Shown here piece by piece: positions 40,596-42,195 of a DNA stretch of 42,195 nt. Source of the stretch: Pseudomonas edaphica. Its GTDB lineage: Bacteria > Pseudomonadota > Gammaproteobacteria > Pseudomonadales > Pseudomonadaceae. Location of the stretch: the NCBI RefSeq assembly GCF_005863185.1, contig NZ_VBVZ01000002.1:1-42195 (forward strand), written 5' to 3'. The notes beneath the pieces were generated by a model. That model did no database searches, was not told the origin of the DNA, and saw only the letters and a program-made list of their open reading frames with translations. The position numbers and the translations under genes are program-made. The stretch's first letter is position 1; each line of letters begins with the position of its first letter.

Positions 40596-42195
40596 TCAGC
40601 CGTTGGGCCCTACTGTCGCGACGATAGTCACTTGCTTATTGTCAGGAATTTCCTGATAAGCCAAAACGTGCAAATTCGGAACTGCCAGGCGACCAAACCG
40701 CGACAACATCGCTCGAACCGGGCCTGCCACCAGCAGAATCACCGGGTGGCCCGCCATTTCCTGACGCTGGGCGGCTTCGATCAACGAACGCTGCAGTTTC
40801 TCAGCCATGCTTGGCTCCAGCAGAACGCCCTCTTCCTGGCCAAGTCCGGCCTTCTGAATACTATTGAGCAATATTTGTTCCAACCTTGGTTCCAAGGTGA
40901 TCACAGGCAGCTCAGACTCAATGCCTACAATGCTTTGCACGATGGCGCGGGACAACCCGACACGCACCGCGGCCACCAAAGCGGCAGTATCTTGACTCTT
41001 GGCGGCATTGTTGGCGATGGCCTCGGCAATGCTGCGAATGTCGCGCACCGGCACCTGTTCGGCGAGCAAGGCTTGCAGCACCTTGAGCAACTGCGACAGT
41101 GACAGCACGCCGGGTACCAGTTCTTCGGCCAGTTTCGGCGAGGCTTTGGCCAGCAAACCCATCAATTGCTGGACTTCCTCGTGGCCGATCAGCTCATGGG
41201 AGTGCTTGTAGAGGATCTGGTTGAGGTGGGTAGCGACCACGGTGCTGGCGTCGACCACGGTGTAACCGAGCGATTGTGCCTGGCTGCGCTGGCTGACTTC
41301 GATCCATACCGCTTCCAGGCCAAAAGCCGGATCTTTGGCGGTAATGCCATTAAGCGTGCCGAACACCTGGCCAGGGTTGATCGCCAACTCACGATCCGGG
41401 TAGATCTCGGCTTCGGCCAGGATCACGCCCATCAGGGTCAGGCGGTAGGCGCTGGGGGCCAAATCAAGGTTGTCGCGGATGTGCACGGTGGGCATCAAGA
41501 AGCCCAGGTCCTGGGACAGCTTCTTGCGCACACCCTTGATCCGCGCGAGCAGTTGGCCACCCTGGTTGCGGTCCACCAGCGGAATCAGGCGGTAGCCGAC
41601 TTCCAGGCCGATCATGTCGATCGGGGTCACGTCATCCCAGCCCAGCTCCTTGGTTTCCTGGGCGCGGGCCGGGGATGGCAGCAAGTCTTGCTGGCGGGCG
41701 ATTTCCTGCTGGGCCTGGACCTTGACGGCATTTTGCTTGCGCCAGAACAGGTAGGCACCACCGGCGGCCATGGCCGCCATGCTCAGGAACGATACGTGCG
41801 GCATGCCCGGCACGATGCCCATGATCGCCATGATGCCGGCGGCCACGGCCAGCGCCTTGGGCGAGGCGAACATCTGGCGGCTGATCTGCTTGCCCATGTC
41901 TTCGGAGCCCGAAGCACGGGTGACCATGATGGCTGCAGCTGTGGATAACAACAGTGATGGCAATTGCGCCACTAAACCGTCACCAATGGTCAGCAAGGCG
42001 TAGACCTTGCCCGCATCGCCGAAGGTCATGCCGTGCTGGAAGATCCCGACCGCGATGCCACCGATCAGGTTGATAAACAGGATCAACAGGCCGGCGATGG
42101 CGTCGCCGCGCACGAATTTACTCGCGCCGTCCATGGAGCCATAGAATTCGGCTTCCTGGGCGACTTCCAAGCGGCGGGATTTGGCTTGGTTCTGG
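40596..42195 (-). CDS. flhA: Flagellar export gate protein FlhA, C-terminal part (cut by window edge)
   Basis: About 532 residues of FlhA, the main inner-membrane gate of the flagellar type III export apparatus; the N-terminal quarter lies beyond the right edge. The frame enters with QNQAKSRR then LEVAQEAEFYGSMDGA, the well-conserved FHIPEP-family loop. The remaining membrane segments follow (AGLLILFINLIGGIAVG; LPSLLLSTAAAIMV; two more near ALAVAAGIMAIMGIVP and VSFLSMAAMAAGGAYLFW). The rest is the cytoplasmic domain that receives chaperone-substrate complexes and is thought to ring the export pore. It precedes flhF in the cluster. Confidence 0.96.
   Translation of the reverse strand, partial: QNQAKSRRLEVAQEAEFYGSMDGASKFVRGDAIAGLLILFINLIGGIAVGIFQHGMTFGDAGKVYALLTIGDGLVAQLPSLLLSTAAAIMVTRASGSEDMGKQISRQMFASPKALAVAAGIMAIMGIVPGMPHVSFLSMAAMAAGGAYLFWRKQNAVKVQAQQEIARQQDLLPSPARAQETKELGWDDVTPIDMIGLEVGYRLIPLVDRNQGGQLLARIKGVRKKLSQDLGFLMPTVHIRDNLDLAPSAYRLTLMGVILAEAEIYPDRELAINPGQVFGTLNGITAKDPAFGLEAVWIEVSQRSQAQSLGYTVVDASTVVATHLNQILYKHSHELIGHEEVQQLMGLLAKASPKLAEELVPGVLSLSQLLKVLQALLAEQVPVRDIRSIAEAIANNAAKSQDTAALVAAVRVGLSRAIVQSIVGIESELPVITLEPRLEQILLNSIQKAGLGQEEGVLLEPSMAEKLQRSLIEAAQRQEMAGHPVILLVAGPVRAMLSRFGRLAVPNLHVLAYQEIPDNKQVTIVATVGPNG

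Noticed and set aside
40660-40690. TGGCAG...TTGCAC on the minus strand within flhA, resembling a sigma-54 promoter
   Set aside because: GG to GC spacing is 13, not the required 10, and it is inside coding sequence.

Overview
The window is a high-GC stretch that reads as the chromosome of a fluorescent Pseudomonas, most likely of the P. fluorescens group. Three things point there: the pvdS-pvdG-pvdL pyoverdine order, an atuR/atuABCDEF acyclic-terpene cluster, and the polar-flagellum/chemotaxis order flhA-flhF-fleN-fliA-cheY-cheZ-cheA-cheB-motC-motD-parC-parP-cheW. Short Pseudomonas-type REP palindromes are scattered between genes. I see no tRNA, rRNA, insertion sequence, prophage or CRISPR array. 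Product names come from recognising translated motifs and gene order; no database search was run.

Region 1 (1-9410) is siderophore regulation and the start of peptide assembly. On the minus strand, pvdG (type II thioesterase) is followed by the first 2584 codons of pvdL, the NRPS that loads a fatty acid and starts the pyoverdine chain (FAAL-PCP-C-A-PCP-C-A, cut by the window edge). Divergent pvdS encodes the iron-starvation ECF sigma factor behind a strong Fur box, and pvdG carries an iron-starvation-box-like promoter. This forms a Fur -> PvdS -> pvdGL cascade.

Region 2 (9487-19453) has an orphan periplasmic binding protein, then the TetR repressor atuR, divergent from atuA-atuB-atuC-atuD-atuE-atuF. 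These genes cover oxidation of citronellyl/geranyl compounds through geranyl-CoA carboxylase (AtuC/AtuF) and isohexenylglutaconyl-CoA hydratase (AtuE). Two inverted copies of a 16-bp element between atuR and atuA are the likely AtuR operators. REP-type repeats interrupt the run before atuD and before atuF.

Region 3 (19528-28231) is a set of small units: a DEDDh exonuclease, ppnP, a MOSC protein, cheV with an excellent sigma-28 promoter, a small protein resembling an HPt fold without its histidine, a NarL-type two-component pair, a YegS-like lipid kinase overlapping the response regulator tail to tail, and a SoxC-like molybdoenzyme with a c-type cytochrome.

Region 4 (28391-42195) is one long minus-strand flagellar/chemotaxis run, from flhA at the right edge to a DUF2802 gene at the left, with mostly tight or overlapping junctions. 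It covers export gate, flagellar placement and number (FlhF, FleN), sigma-28 (FliA), the Che phosphorelay, a second stator pair (MotC/MotD) and the polar array proteins ParC/ParP. The most interesting protein-level signal is in CheA. In place of a recognisable P2 domain it has four spaced copies of a short acidic 'EFExLLxxL' motif that resembles the CheY-docking tail of CheZ encoded next door.
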